From the NCBI RefSeq assembly GCF_000612585.1, contig NZ_JFCA01000030.1, positions 1-64,000 on the forward strand: a DNA stretch of 64,000 nt, read 5' to 3'. The position numbers and the translations under genes are program-made. Shown here one piece after another: positions 8,194-17,163 of this stretch. The notes under the pieces are model-generated. The model worked only from the letters and a program-made list of their open reading frames with translations. It did not search any database and had not been told where the DNA came from. The stretch is from Pseudomonas sp. CHM02. Its GTDB lineage: Bacteria; Pseudomonadota; Gammaproteobacteria; Pseudomonadales; Pseudomonadaceae. Position 1 is the stretch's first letter. Each line of letters starts with the position of its first letter.

Positions 8194-9137
8194 CCCTGCG
8201 CGCCTTCTCCCTTGTTGCTCTGCTACTCGCTGCTACGTCAGTGCTCGCCGAAGCGACCCATTACCCGGTGACCGTCAAAAGCTGCAACCGTGACGTGACC
8301 TTCCAGGAAGCCCCGCAACACGCGGTCAGCCACGACATCAACATGACGCAGATGATGCTCGCGCTGGGGCTCAAGTCGCACATGGCCGGCTATAGCGGCG
8401 TCACCGGCTGGAAGTCCGTGACGCCGGAGATGGCGCAGATGCTCGACGGTCTGCCGGAACTGGCGAGCAAGTACCCGTCGGTGGAAACGCTGCTGAACGC
8501 CAACGTCGACTTTTTCTTTGCCGGCTGGGACTACGGCATGCGCGTGGGCGGCGACCTGACGCCGCAAACCTTGCAGCCGCTGGGCATCAACGTGTATGAG
8601 CTGACCGAATCGTGCGCGTTCGTGATGAAGCGCCCCGCCGCGACCATGGAAGACACCTACAACGACCTGCGCAACCTGGGCAGGATCTTCGATGTGCAGG
8701 ACCGCGCCAACGCGCTGATTGCACAGATGCAGGCACAGGTCGCCGACGTGCAGAAAGACCTGCCCGCCGACAAGCCACGGGTGTTTCTCTACGACAGCGG
8801 CGAGGACCGCGCCATGACCTCCGGCCGCCTGGGCATGCCGCAAGCACTGATCGACGCCGCCGGCGGACGCAATATTCTCGAGGATATCGACGCCAGTTGG
8901 ACCCGGGTCAATTGGGAGACCGTGGTGGAACGCAACCCGCAGGTGATCGTGATCGTCGACTACAGCGAAATCACGGCCGATCAAAAAGTACAGTTCCTGC
9001 TCGACAACCCGGCATTGCAATCGGTGGACGCCATCAGGAACCAGCGCTTTATCGTGATCCCCTACGTGCAGGCGACGCCGGGCATCGATAACGTGCTGGC
9101 GGTGGAAACCCTGGCCAAAGGGTTCCACGGCGAATGA
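8190..9137 (+). CDS. Periplasmic metal/metallophore-binding protein of the ABC transporter
   Basis: A 315-residue cluster A-II (FecB/BtuF-type) substrate-binding protein with signal peptide MTLRAFSLVALLLAATSVLA. The two-lobed fold is indicated by N-terminal HYPVTVKSCNRDVTF, the long backbone helix near the middle and the C-terminal PGIDNVLAVETLA segment. It should capture the ligand delivered by the TonB-dependent receptor and dock on the permease. The start overlaps the ATPase stop by four bases and the stop overlaps the permease start likewise. The substrate cannot be read from sequence; operon order and the Zur-like box favour zinc or a zinc complex over ferric siderophore. Confidence 0.82.
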   Translation: MTLRAFSLVALLLAATSVLAEATHYPVTVKSCNRDVTFQEAPQHAVSHDINMTQMMLALGLKSHMAGYSGVTGWKSVTPEMAQMLDGLPELASKYPSVETLLNANVDFFFAGWDYGMRVGGDLTPQTLQPLGINVYELTESCAFVMKRPAATMEDTYNDLRNLGRIFDVQDRANALIAQMQAQVADVQKDLPADKPRVFLYDSGEDRAMTSGRLGMPQALIDAAGGRNILEDIDASWTRVNWETVVERNPQVIVIVDYSEITADQKVQFLLDNPALQSVDAIRNQRFIVIPYVQATPGIDNVLAVETLAKGFHGE

Positions 9138-10144
9138 CCAACCGTCGCTACGCCTTGCTGCTGGTCGCCCTTGGCGCGCTGTTGCTGGTCTCCTGCGTGG
9201 TCTCGCTGGGGTTCGGCTCGGCACGGGTGCCGGTGGACGTGGTGTGGCGGATTTTGCTGAACAAGGCATTCGGCCTGGGCGAGGTGGACTGGACCACGGG
9301 GCAGGAACATATCGTGTGGCTGATCCGCGTGCCGCGCATGCTGCTGGGCGCGCTGGTAGGCGCGGGGCTGGCTTTGATCGGCGCGGTATTGCAGGCGGTG
9401 ACGCGCAACCCGCTGGCTGACCCGCACCTGCTGGGAGTGACCTCCGGCGCCACCCTCGGTGCGGTGATCGTGGTGCTGCATGTGGGGGAAATCATCGGTT
9501 TGCTCACCTTGCCCATCGCTGCATTTATCGGTGCGCTGGCGAGCATGCTGGTGGTGTTGGCAGTGGCCAGCCGCAACGGCCGGCTGGAGAGCGATCGCCT
9601 GCTGCTGTGCGGGGTGGCTGTGTCATTCGTGATGATGGCGGTGGCCAACCTGCTACTGTTCATGGGCGACCATCGCGCGGCATCGGCGGTGATGTTCTGG
9701 ATGCTCGGCGGCCTCGGCCTCGCCCGCTGGGAATTGCTGGCGATCCCCACGTTTACGGTATTGCTGGGACTCGTGTTGCTCGTGGGTATGGCGCGACCGT
9801 TGAATGCCTTGATGGCCGGCGAGCAGACCGCCGTGACGTTGGGGCTCAATGCTCGCAACGTGCGATTGAACGTGTTCCTGGTGGCCTCCCTGATGACTGG
9901 CGTGCTGGTGTCCATCAGCGGCTCCATCGGCTTTGTCGGGCTGATGGTGCCCCACATTGCGCGGCGCCTGGTCGGCGCCGAGCATCGGCGATTGCTGCCG
10001 GTATGCGTGCTGATCGGGAGCGTCTTCCTGGTGTGGGTAGACGTCGCGGCACGCACCCTGATCGCCCCTGAAGACCTGCCCATCGGCGTGGCAACGGCGG
10101 CGATTGGCGGGTTGTTTTTTATCGGTCTGATGCGCAAGCGCTGA
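9134..10144 (+). CDS. FecCD-family ABC transporter permease
   Basis: A 336-residue polytopic inner-membrane protein with about ten hydrophobic helices and the family signatures RVPRMLLGALVGAGLALIGA and NPLADPHLLGVTSGA. SGSIGFVGLMVPHIARRLVG forms the ATPase-coupling region. FecCD permeases work as dimers with two ATPases, importing chelated metals or corrinoids from a periplasmic binding protein. It is the last gene of the four-gene zinc-type operon and overlaps the binding-protein gene by ATGA. A 187-nt gap to urtA follows, holding a new promoter, so the operon ends here. Confidence 0.9.
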   Translation: MTNRRYALLLVALGALLLVSCVVSLGFGSARVPVDVVWRILLNKAFGLGEVDWTTGQEHIVWLIRVPRMLLGALVGAGLALIGAVLQAVTRNPLADPHLLGVTSGATLGAVIVVLHVGEIIGLLTLPIAAFIGALASMLVVLAVASRNGRLESDRLLLCGVAVSFVMMAVANLLLFMGDHRAASAVMFWMLGGLGLARWELLAIPTFTVLLGLVLLVGMARPLNALMAGEQTAVTLGLNARNVRLNVFLVASLMTGVLVSISGSIGFVGLMVPHIARRLVGAEHRRLLPVCVLIGSVFLVWVDVAARTLIAPEDLPIGVATAAIGGLFFIGLMRKR

Positions 10145-10258
10145 GCGCGCCCCGTTGTGGCGCACATCAATGCACCTGGCGCCCCTGCCTGCCATTTCAT
10201 GGTGCGCCACCCGCGCACAGCCCAGGGCGAAACGACTATTTCATGCCTTTTCCCGACT

Positions 10259-10274
10259 AGGCACAGCGCTTGCA
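10259..10274 (+). promoter_or_regulatory. Sigma54 (RpoN) promoter of urtA
   Basis: AGGCACAGCGCTTGCA matches TGGCACG-N4-TTGCW, with GG at 10260-10261 and GC at 10272-10273. Transcription would start near 10285, leaving about 47 nt of leader. Nitrogen control through NtrC is the expected partner for a urea operon; no clear NtrC site was assigned. Confidence 0.75.
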
Positions 10275-10331
10275 ATCACCTCCTCGACTTTGTCCCCCTC
10301 ATAACAATGTTGAGTTCACGGAGACTGCACC

Positions 10332-11597
10332 ATGAAGCGTCGCAGCTTGATCAAGGCTTTCACTCTTTCGGCATCCATCGCCGCCATGGGTCTGACCTGG
10401 ACCGTACAGGCCGCCGAGACCATCAAGGTCGGCATCCTGCACTCATTGTCCGGGACCATGGCGATCTCCGAGACCTCGCTGAAAGACATGGCACTGATGA
10501 CCATTGACGAGATCAACGCCAAGGGCGGTGTGAACGGCAAGATGCTCGAACCGGTGGTCGTGGACCCAGCATCGAACTGGCCGCTGTTCGCTGAAAAAGG
10601 CCGCCAGTTGCTGACCCAGGACAAGGTCGCGGTGGTGTTCGGCTGCTGGACGTCGGTGTCGCGTAAATCGGTGCTGCCGGTGTTCGAAGAGCTCAATGGC
10701 CTGCTGTTCTACCCCGTGCAATACGAAGGCGAAGAGATGTCGCCGAACGTGTTCTATACCGGTGCAGCGCCGAACCAGCAGGCAATCCCGGCGGTGGAAT
10801 ACCTGATGAGTGAAGAAGGCGGCAGCGCCAAGCGCTTTTTCCTGCTCGGCACCGACTACGTGTACCCGCGCACCACCAACAAGATCCTGCGTTCGTTCCT
10901 GCACTCCAAAGGCGTAGCGGACAAAGACATCGAAGAGGTCTACACCCCGTTCGGCCACGCCGACTACCAGACCATCGTTGCCAACATCAAGAAGTTCTCG
11001 GCGGGTGGCAAGACGGCCGTGATCTCCACGGTGAACGGCGACTCCAACGTGCCGTTCTACAAGGAGTTGGCCAACCAGGGCCTGAAGGCCACCGACGTGC
11101 CGGTGGTGGCGTTCTCGGTGGGTGAAGAAGAACTGCGCGGCATCGACACCAAGCCGCTGGTGGGCAACCTCGCGGCGTGGAACTACTTCCAGTCGGTGGA
11201 GAACCCGGTGAACCAGAAGTTCGTTGCGGACTGGAAAGCCTATGCCAAGAAACACAACCTGCCGGGCGCGGATAAAGCCGTGACCAACGACCCGATGGAA
11301 GCCACCTACGTGGGCATCCATATGTGGGCCCAGGCGGCGGAAAAAGCCAAGTCCACCGACGTCGACAAAGTGCGTGAAGCACTGGCCGGCCAGACCTTCG
11401 CTGCGCCATCGGGCTTCACCCTGACCATGGACAAGACCAACCACCACCTGCACAAACCGGTGATGATCGGCGAGATCCAGGCCGATGGGCAGTTCTCGGT
11501 GGTGTGGCAGACCCAGGAACCGATCCGCGCACAGCCATGGAGCCCGTACATTCCTGGCAATGACAAGAAGCCGGACTATGCGGTGAAGAGCAACTGA
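10332..11597 (+). CDS. urtA: Urea ABC transporter substrate-binding protein UrtA
   Basis: A periplasmic binding protein of 421 residues from the hydrophobic amino-acid/amide transporter family, specialised for urea in UrtABCDE systems. The signal sequence begins MKRRSLIKAFTLSASIAAMG; its twin arginine (RRSLIK) resembles a Tat signal. The mature part starts near AAETIKVGILHSLSGTMAIS, the typical Peripla_BP_5 opening. The ATG at 10332 is preceded by an AC-rich spacer and ACGGAG. It is the first gene after a sigma54-type promoter and is followed by a strong hairpin and a REP before urtB. That arrangement often leaves the binding protein more abundant than the membrane components. Confidence 0.95.
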   Translation: MKRRSLIKAFTLSASIAAMGLTWTVQAAETIKVGILHSLSGTMAISETSLKDMALMTIDEINAKGGVNGKMLEPVVVDPASNWPLFAEKGRQLLTQDKVAVVFGCWTSVSRKSVLPVFEELNGLLFYPVQYEGEEMSPNVFYTGAAPNQQAIPAVEYLMSEEGGSAKRFFLLGTDYVYPRTTNKILRSFLHSKGVADKDIEEVYTPFGHADYQTIVANIKKFSAGGKTAVISTVNGDSNVPFYKELANQGLKATDVPVVAFSVGEEELRGIDTKPLVGNLAAWNYFQSVENPVNQKFVADWKAYAKKHNLPGADKAVTNDPMEATYVGIHMWAQAAEKAKSTDVDKVREALAGQTFAAPSGFTLTMDKTNHHLHKPVMIGEIQADGQFSVVWQTQEPIRAQPWSPYIPGNDKKPDYAVKSN

Positions 11598-11605
11598 TCC
11601 GAGGG

Positions 11606-11629
11606 GTGTCGGCACTTGAGTGCCGACAC
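11606..11629. terminator. 10-bp perfect hairpin after urtA (processing or partial terminator)
   Basis: GTGTCGGCAC-TTGA-GTGCCGACAC begins nine bases after the urtA stop. There is no T-run, so it looks more like a 3'-end protecting hairpin or attenuator than a full terminator. Confidence 0.55.
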
Positions 11630-11635
11630 ACACCC

Positions 11636-11714
11636 TGTGGGAGCTGGCTTGCCTGCGATGCAGACGACTCGGTGTGTCTGATGCACCGCTATCGCAGGCA
11701 AGCCAGCTCCCACA
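11636..11714. repeat. REP pair (TGTGGGAGCTGGCTTGCC class) between urtA and urtB
   Basis: TGTGGGAGCTGGCTTGCC and its reverse complement bracket about 38 nt, inside the urt operon. Confidence 0.85.
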
Positions 11715-11738
11715 TTAGTTCGAGCAAGGCCCACGAAT

Positions 11739-13241
11739 ATGCCCACTGCCTTCTACCGCTTCATCCTGGCTACCCTGCTGTTGCTGCCTTTCGCCGCACA
11801 CGCCGGCGACGCCGAAGACTTCCTGGCCGCCAACCCGATGCAACAAGCCAAGCTGCTCCAGGACTGGGCCGCCCAGCCCGACCCGGCGCGCATCGAGCTG
11901 GTGGATGCCCTGCAACAAGGTCAACTCACCGTCAACGGTGAAACCAAGACCGTACGCCTGAACAACCGCCTGCGCGGCCTGATCGACAACGTGCAAGCCA
12001 GCCAGCAACTGCTCGCCGCCGACCCCAAGGTACGCCTGGCCGCCGCACAAACCCTGCAAAAAACCGCGCAACCTGCGCAGCTCAAATTCCTCGACCAGCA
12101 AGTCGCCGCCGAGACCCACGAGGACGTGCACACCGCCCTCAGCCTGGCCCTGGCCAACCTGCAACTGGTCGACAGCGACCCTCTGGTCCGCCTGGCCGCC
12201 GTGCGCTTGCTCGGCAGCACCGGCGACCCGCTGGCCCGCACGCGCCTTGAAGCACTGCTCGCGCCCGGCGTCGAAAGCGATGCTGCCGTGCACACTGCCG
12301 CCGAGACCAGCCTGGCCCAAGTCAAACGTAAATTGATGGTCGGCGAGATCCTCGGGCAGGCCTTCAGCGGCATGTCCCTGGGTTCGATCCTGCTGCTGGC
12401 CGCCTTGGGCCTGGCGATCACCTTCGGCCTGCTCGGCGTGATCAACATGGCCCACGGCGAGATGCTGATGCTTGGCGCCTACTCCACCTATGTGGTGCAG
12501 TTGCTGATGCAGCGCTATGTGCCGGCGGCCATCGAGTTCTACCCGCTGATCGCGCTGCCCGTCGCGTTTTTCGTCACCGCCGCCATCGGCATGGCCCTCG
12601 AGCGCACGGTGATTCGTCACCTGTACGGCCGGCCACTGGAAACCCTGCTCGCCACCTGGGGCATCAGCCTGATGCTGATCCAGTTGGTCCGACTGGTGTT
12701 CGGCGCGCAGAACGTTGAGGTGTCCAACCCCGCGTGGCTGTCCGGCGGCATCCAGGTGCTGCCCAACCTGGTATTGCCCTACAACCGCATCGTGATCATC
12801 GCTTTCGCACTGTTCGTGGTGGTGTTGACCTGGCTGCTGCTGAACAAGACGCGCCTGGGCCTCAACGTGCGCGCCGTCACCCAGAACCGCAACATGGCCG
12901 CCTGCTGCGGCGTGCCTACCGGCCGCGTGGACATGCTTGCGTTTGGCCTCGGTTCCGGCATCGCCGGTCTGGGCGGCGTAGCGCTGAGCCAGATCGGCAA
13001 CGTCGGCCCGGACCTGGGCCAGAGCTACATCATCGACTCGTTCCTGGTGGTGGTACTCGGTGGCGTCGGCCAGTTGGCCGGCAGCGTCATGGCAGCCTTC
13101 GGGCTGGGTATCGCCAACAAAATCCTGGAGCCACAGATCGGTGCCGTGCTCGGCAAGATCCTGATCCTCGCGCTGATCATTCTGTTTATCCAGAAACGCC
13201 CGCAGGGACTCTTCGCACTGAAAGGACGGGTGATCGACTGA
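11739..13241 (+). CDS. urtB: Urea ABC transporter permease UrtB with periplasmic extension
   Basis: A 500-residue permease of the LivH branch. Residues 1-22 form a signal-like segment and about 23-200 a helical, HEAT-like periplasmic extension. The membrane domain then starts near LGSILLLAALGLAITFGLLG and carries the diagnostic VINMAHGEMLMLGAY motif. The long N-terminal extension is usual for Pseudomonas UrtB and is not a fusion artefact. It pairs with UrtC to form the urea channel energised by UrtD and UrtE. The stop overlaps urtC by one base (TGATG). Only the hairpin and REP pair separate it from urtA. Confidence 0.93.
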   Translation: MPTAFYRFILATLLLLPFAAHAGDAEDFLAANPMQQAKLLQDWAAQPDPARIELVDALQQGQLTVNGETKTVRLNNRLRGLIDNVQASQQLLAADPKVRLAAAQTLQKTAQPAQLKFLDQQVAAETHEDVHTALSLALANLQLVDSDPLVRLAAVRLLGSTGDPLARTRLEALLAPGVESDAAVHTAAETSLAQVKRKLMVGEILGQAFSGMSLGSILLLAALGLAITFGLLGVINMAHGEMLMLGAYSTYVVQLLMQRYVPAAIEFYPLIALPVAFFVTAAIGMALERTVIRHLYGRPLETLLATWGISLMLIQLVRLVFGAQNVEVSNPAWLSGGIQVLPNLVLPYNRIVIIAFALFVVVLTWLLLNKTRLGLNVRAVTQNRNMAACCGVPTGRVDMLAFGLGSGIAGLGGVALSQIGNVGPDLGQSYIIDSFLVVVLGGVGQLAGSVMAAFGLGIANKILEPQIGAVLGKILILALIILFIQKRPQGLFALKGRVID

Positions 13242-14308
13242 TGAACCAGCCATTGATGCTCACGGCCACGCAAAAGGCCGGCCCCAAGGTGACGATTGCC
13301 GTCGGCGCGCTGATCCTGGTCGTGCTGCTGGCGCTGCCTTTGCTATCGCTGCTGCCACCAGACAACGCATTTCATATTTCGGCCTACACCCTGACGCTGG
13401 TGGGCAAGATCCTCTGCTACGCCATCGTCGCCCTGGCGCTGGATCTGGTATGGGGTTACGCCGGCATGCTGTCCCTCGGCCACGGCCTGTTCTTCGCCCT
13501 TGGCGGTTATGCAATGGGCATGTACCTGATGCGCCAGGCGTCCGGCGATGAGCTGCCGGCGTTCATGACGTTCCTGTCGTGGACCGAACTGCCCTGGTAC
13601 TGGGTCGGCACCGAGCACTTCCTCTGGGCGCTGTGCCTGGTGGTGCTGGCGCCAGGTGTGCTGGCATTGGTGTTCGGGTTCTTCGCCTTCCGCTCGCGGA
13701 TCAAGGGTGTGTATTTCTCGATCATGACCCAGGCCCTGACCTTTGCCGGAATGCTGTTGTTTTTCCGCAATGAGACCGGCTTCGGCGGCAACAACGGCTT
13801 CACCAATTTCCGCAGCATCCTCGGCTTTGGCATTACCGAGCCGGGCACACGCGCCGTGTTGTTCGTGGCCACGGTGCTGTTGCTGGTCGCCAGCCTGTAC
13901 ATCGGCTGGCGCCTGGCGCAAAGCAAGTTCGGCCGGGTGCTGACGGCACTGCGCGATGCCGAGAACCGCCTGATGTTCTGCGGCTACGACCCGCGTGGCT
14001 TCAAGCTATTCGTGTGGGTGTTGAGCGCCGTGTTGTGTGGTTTGGCAGGCGCGTTGTATGTGCCGCAGGTGGGCATTATCAACCCCAGCGAAATGTCGCC
14101 GACCAACTCCATCGAAGCCGCCGTGTGGGTAGCCCTGGGCGGGCGCGGCACGCTGATCGGTCCGCTGCTGGGCGCCGGCGTGGTCAATGGCATGAAAAGC
14201 TGGTTCACCGTGGCCTTCCCGGAATACTGGCTGTTCTTCCTCGGGGCGCTGTTCATCATCGTCACCCTGTACCTGCCCAAGGGCGTCATCGGCCTGCTGA
14301 AGAAATGA
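13241..14308 (+). CDS. urtC: Urea ABC transporter permease UrtC
   Basis: A 355-residue LivM-type permease with about eight to ten hydrophobic helices and the family motif LDLVWGYAGMLSLGHGLFFALGGYA. It forms the heterodimeric membrane pore with UrtB. The ATG at 13241 (MNQPLMLTATQK) overlaps the urtB stop; the open frame runs far upstream inside urtB but that part is a shadow of the permease gene. The C-terminus (FIIVTLYLPKGVIGLLKK) is normal. urtD follows after nine bases. Confidence 0.93.
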   Translation: MNQPLMLTATQKAGPKVTIAVGALILVVLLALPLLSLLPPDNAFHISAYTLTLVGKILCYAIVALALDLVWGYAGMLSLGHGLFFALGGYAMGMYLMRQASGDELPAFMTFLSWTELPWYWVGTEHFLWALCLVVLAPGVLALVFGFFAFRSRIKGVYFSIMTQALTFAGMLLFFRNETGFGGNNGFTNFRSILGFGITEPGTRAVLFVATVLLLVASLYIGWRLAQSKFGRVLTALRDAENRLMFCGYDPRGFKLFVWVLSAVLCGLAGALYVPQVGIINPSEMSPTNSIEAAVWVALGGRGTLIGPLLGAGVVNGMKSWFTVAFPEYWLFFLGALFIIVTLYLPKGVIGLLKK

Positions 14309-14316
14309 GGAACGTC

Positions 14317-15138
14317 ATGCTTGAACCTATTTTCGATGCAGGCAGCGGCCGCGATGCCATCGGCATTGGCCAGGCCGCGGGCAAGGGCCTGAACACTCGC
14401 CACGGCACTATCCTGACCCTGGAAGACATCAGCGTCAGCTTCGACGGTTTCAAGGCGCTCAACGACCTGAACCTGTACATCGGCGTCGGCGAACTGCGCT
14501 GCATCATCGGCCCCAACGGCGCGGGCAAGACCACGCTGATGGACGTGATCACCGGCAAGACCCGGCCCAGCCACGGCAAGGCCTGGTTCGGTGAAACCCT
14601 GGACCTGACCAGCATGAGCGAAGTGCAGATCGCCCAGGCCGGCATCGGCCGCAAGTTCCAGAAACCCACGGTGTTCGAAGCCTTGAGCGTGTTCGAAAAC
14701 CTGGAGCTGGCGCAAAAGACCGACAAGTCGGTGTGGGCCAGCCTGCGCGCCCGCCTGAGCGGCGAGCAGAAAGACCGTATCGATGAAGTGCTCGACACCA
14801 TCCGCCTCACCGACTCGGTGCATCGCCAGGCGGGCCTGCTGTCCCACGGCCAGAAGCAGTTCCTGGAGATCGGCATGCTGCTGATGCAGGACCCGCAACT
14901 GTTGCTGCTGGACGAACCGGTGGCAGGCATGACCGACGCCGAAACCGAATTCACCGCCGAACTGTTCAAGCGCCTGGCGGGCAAGCACTCGCTGATGGTG
15001 GTGGAACACGACATGGGCTTTGTCGGCTCGATTGCCGACCACGTGACGGTGTTGCACCAGGGCAGCGTGCTGGCCGAAGGGTCGCTGGAACAGGTGCAGG
15101 AAAACGAACGCGTCATCGAGGTGTACCTCGGTCGCTGA
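14317..15138 (+). CDS. urtD: Urea ABC transporter ATP-binding protein UrtD
   Basis: A 273-residue LivG-type ATPase with Walker A GPNGAGKTT, signature LSHGQKQFLEIGMLL, Walker B LLLLDEPVAGM and switch His in VVEHDMGFV. The roughly 35-residue N-terminal extension before TLEDISVSFDG is normal in proteobacterial UrtD. The ATG at 14317 lies nine bases after urtC with GAGGAA in front. The protein forms the ATPase pair with UrtE. A REP pair separates it from urtE, the second such insertion in this operon. Confidence 0.93.
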   Translation: MLEPIFDAGSGRDAIGIGQAAGKGLNTRHGTILTLEDISVSFDGFKALNDLNLYIGVGELRCIIGPNGAGKTTLMDVITGKTRPSHGKAWFGETLDLTSMSEVQIAQAGIGRKFQKPTVFEALSVFENLELAQKTDKSVWASLRARLSGEQKDRIDEVLDTIRLTDSVHRQAGLLSHGQKQFLEIGMLLMQDPQLLLLDEPVAGMTDAETEFTAELFKRLAGKHSLMVVEHDMGFVGSIADHVTVLHQGSVLAEGSLEQVQENERVIEVYLGR

Positions 15139-15158
15139 CCCGGACACGGACTGCTTTA

Positions 15159-15237
15159 TGTGGGAGCGGGCTTGCCTGCGATACAGGCAACTCGGTGTAA
15201 CTGATACACCGCTATCGCAGGCAAGCCAGCTCCCACA
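15159..15237. repeat. REP pair between urtD and urtE
   Basis: TGTGGGAGCGGGCTTGCC is paired with the complement of TGTGGGAGCTGGCTTGCC; the two units differ by one base. It almost fills the urtD-urtE gap. Confidence 0.85.
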
Positions 15238-15278
15238 TTTGATCCGGTTTCCAAACAGGAACCGAGGAGGTTTTGAGA

Positions 15279-15977
15279 ATGCTGCAAGTCGACAAGCTGC
15301 ACCAGTACTACGGCGGTAGCCACATCCTGCGCGGGCTGTCCTTTGACGTGAAGATCGGCGAAGTCACCTGCCTGCTCGGCCGTAACGGCGTGGGCAAGAC
15401 CACCCTGCTCAAGTGCCTGATGGGTCTGCTGCCGGCCAAAGAAGGCGTGGTGAATTGGGAAGGCAAGGCGATTACCGCGTTCAAGCCGCACCAACGTGTG
15501 CACGCGGGAATTGCCTATGTACCCCAGGGGCGCGAGATTTTCGGGCGGCTGACGGTGGAAGAAAACCTGTTGATGGGCCTCTCTCGTTTTCCTGGCTCAG
15601 AAGCCAGGGAAGTGCCCGCCTTCATCTACGAACTGTTCCCGGTGCTGCTGCAAATGAAGCACCGGCGTGGCGGCGATCTGTCCGGCGGCCAGCAGCAACA
15701 GCTTGCCATTGGCCGCGCCCTGGCCAGCCGCCCGCGCCTGCTGATCCTCGATGAGCCCACCGAAGGCATCCAGCCGTCGGTGATCAAGGAGATCGGCGCG
15801 GTGATCAAGACACTCGCGGCACGCGGCGATATGGCGATCCTGTTGGTGGAGCAGTTCTACGACTTCGCCGCCGAATTGGCCGACCACTACCTGGTCATGT
15901 CGCGTGGCGAAATCGTGCAGCAAGGCCGTGGTGAAAATATGGAAAGTGAAGGTGTGCGTGGTCTCGTAACCATCTAA
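15279..15977 (+). CDS. urtE: Urea ABC transporter ATP-binding protein UrtE
   Basis: A 232-residue LivF-type ATPase with Walker A GRNGVGKTTLLK, signature LSGGQQQQLAIGRAL, Walker B LLILDEPTEGIQ and switch region LLVEQFYDF. It works with UrtD on the UrtBC pore. The ATG at 15279 is chosen because GAGGAGG lies just upstream; an in-frame start at 15273 adds two residues. ureD begins only 30 nt after the stop with no visible promoter. Urea import and the first half of the urease cluster are therefore probably transcribed together from the sigma54 promoter before urtA. Confidence 0.93.
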   Translation: MLQVDKLHQYYGGSHILRGLSFDVKIGEVTCLLGRNGVGKTTLLKCLMGLLPAKEGVVNWEGKAITAFKPHQRVHAGIAYVPQGREIFGRLTVEENLLMGLSRFPGSEAREVPAFIYELFPVLLQMKHRRGGDLSGGQQQQLAIGRALASRPRLLILDEPTEGIQPSVIKEIGAVIKTLAARGDMAILLVEQFYDFAAELADHYLVMSRGEIVQQGRGENMESEGVRGLVTI

Positions 15978-16007
15978 TCTGTAGCCTCCTGACGATAAGC
16001 ACACGCC

Positions 16008-16847
16008 ATGAACCTGCCCGTTTCCCCTGCCCTGTTCACCCCCAGCTGGCACGCCGAGCTGGAACTCGGCTATGCGCGTTTCGGCGACACCACGCGCCCG
16101 GTGATGCGCCGCCACCTCGGCCCGCTGCGGGTGCAAAAGCACCTGTACGCCGAAGGCCCCGAGGTGTGCCAGCACATCATCGTGCACCCGCCCGGCGGGA
16201 TTGCCGGCGGTGATCGCCTGGACATCAGCGCCCATGTCGGCGCGGGTGCCTGGGCGCAATTGACCAGCCCTGGCGCGGCCAAGTGGTATCGCGCCAGCGG
16301 CCCGGCGTATCAGCAACTGGACCTCACCGTGGAGGCCGGTGCCACGCTGGAATGGCTGCCCCAGGAAACCATCGTCTTCAGTGCCGCCCAGGCCGAGCTC
16401 ACCACACGCATCGAGCTGCAAGGCGATGCCCGCTTGTTCTACTGGGATGTGGTCGCCCTGGGTCGCCCGGCCAGCAGCGAGCGTTTTGACCTGGGCCACT
16501 TCCAATCCCACCTGGATATCCGCCGCGACGGCCAGTTGCTCTGGCATGAGCGCCAGCGCATTGTGGGTGCCGACGGCCTGCTCGACTCGCCCATCGGCCT
16601 GGACGGGCAGCCGGTGTTTGCGACCCTGTTGCTGACCGGCGACATAGACCCCGAATTACTCGACACCTGCCGCGCCCTGCTCCATGCGGTGCGCGGCGAC
16701 CTGACCCAACTGCCCGGCCTGCTGGTGGCCCGCTGCCTGGCCAGCGAAGCGCTGCTGGCGCGGGGATGGTTGATTGATTTATGGCGGCTGTTGCGCCCGG
16801 CGGTACTGGGCCGTGAAGCCGTCTCACCACGAATCTGGAGCACCTGA
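16008..16847 (+). CDS. ureD: Urease accessory protein UreD (UreH)
   Basis: A 279-residue accessory protein that binds apo-urease and, with UreF and UreG, guides nickel and CO2 into the active site. Family features are WHAELELGYARFGDTTRPVM at the N-terminus, VHPPGGIAGGDRL and the PGAAKWYR motif. Length is typical. It is the first urease gene after urtE. Its partners ureF and ureG are not here but about 25 kb downstream, so maturation depends on a second transcription unit. ureA follows after four bases. Confidence 0.93.
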   Translation: MNLPVSPALFTPSWHAELELGYARFGDTTRPVMRRHLGPLRVQKHLYAEGPEVCQHIIVHPPGGIAGGDRLDISAHVGAGAWAQLTSPGAAKWYRASGPAYQQLDLTVEAGATLEWLPQETIVFSAAQAELTTRIELQGDARLFYWDVVALGRPASSERFDLGHFQSHLDIRRDGQLLWHERQRIVGADGLLDSPIGLDGQPVFATLLLTGDIDPELLDTCRALLHAVRGDLTQLPGLLVARCLASEALLARGWLIDLWRLLRPAVLGREAVSPRIWST

Positions 16848-16851
16848 AACC

Positions 16852-17154
16852 ATGGATCTGACCCCACGGGAAAAAGACAAACTGCTGATCTTCACCGCCG
16901 GCCTGGTGGCCGAGCGGCGCCTGGCGCGTGGCGTGAAGCTCAACTACCCGGAAACCATCGCCTATATCTCCGCGGCGCTGATGGAAGGCGCCCGCGATGG
17001 TCGCACCGTGGCCGACCTGATGCACTACGGCACCACCCTGCTCAGCCGTGAACAGGTGATGGAAGGCATCCCGGAAATGATCCCGGATATCCAGGTGGAA
17101 GCCACGTTCCCCGACGGCACCAAGCTGGTCACCGTCCACCAACCCATTGCCTGA
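16852..17154 (+). CDS. ureA: Urease gamma subunit UreA
   Basis: A 100-residue small structural subunit with the invariant opening MDLTPREKDKLLIFTAGLVA and the close VTVHQPIA. It forms the (UreABC)3 trimer with UreB and UreC; it holds no active-site residues. The ATG at 16852 is the family start; the open frame continues upstream inside ureD. Two acetyltransferase genes separate it from ureB, an arrangement seen in other pseudomonads with one or two such inserts. Confidence 0.96.
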   Translation: MDLTPREKDKLLIFTAGLVAERRLARGVKLNYPETIAYISAALMEGARDGRTVADLMHYGTTLLSREQVMEGIPEMIPDIQVEATFPDGTKLVTVHQPIA

Positions 17155-17163
17155 GGACCGGCC

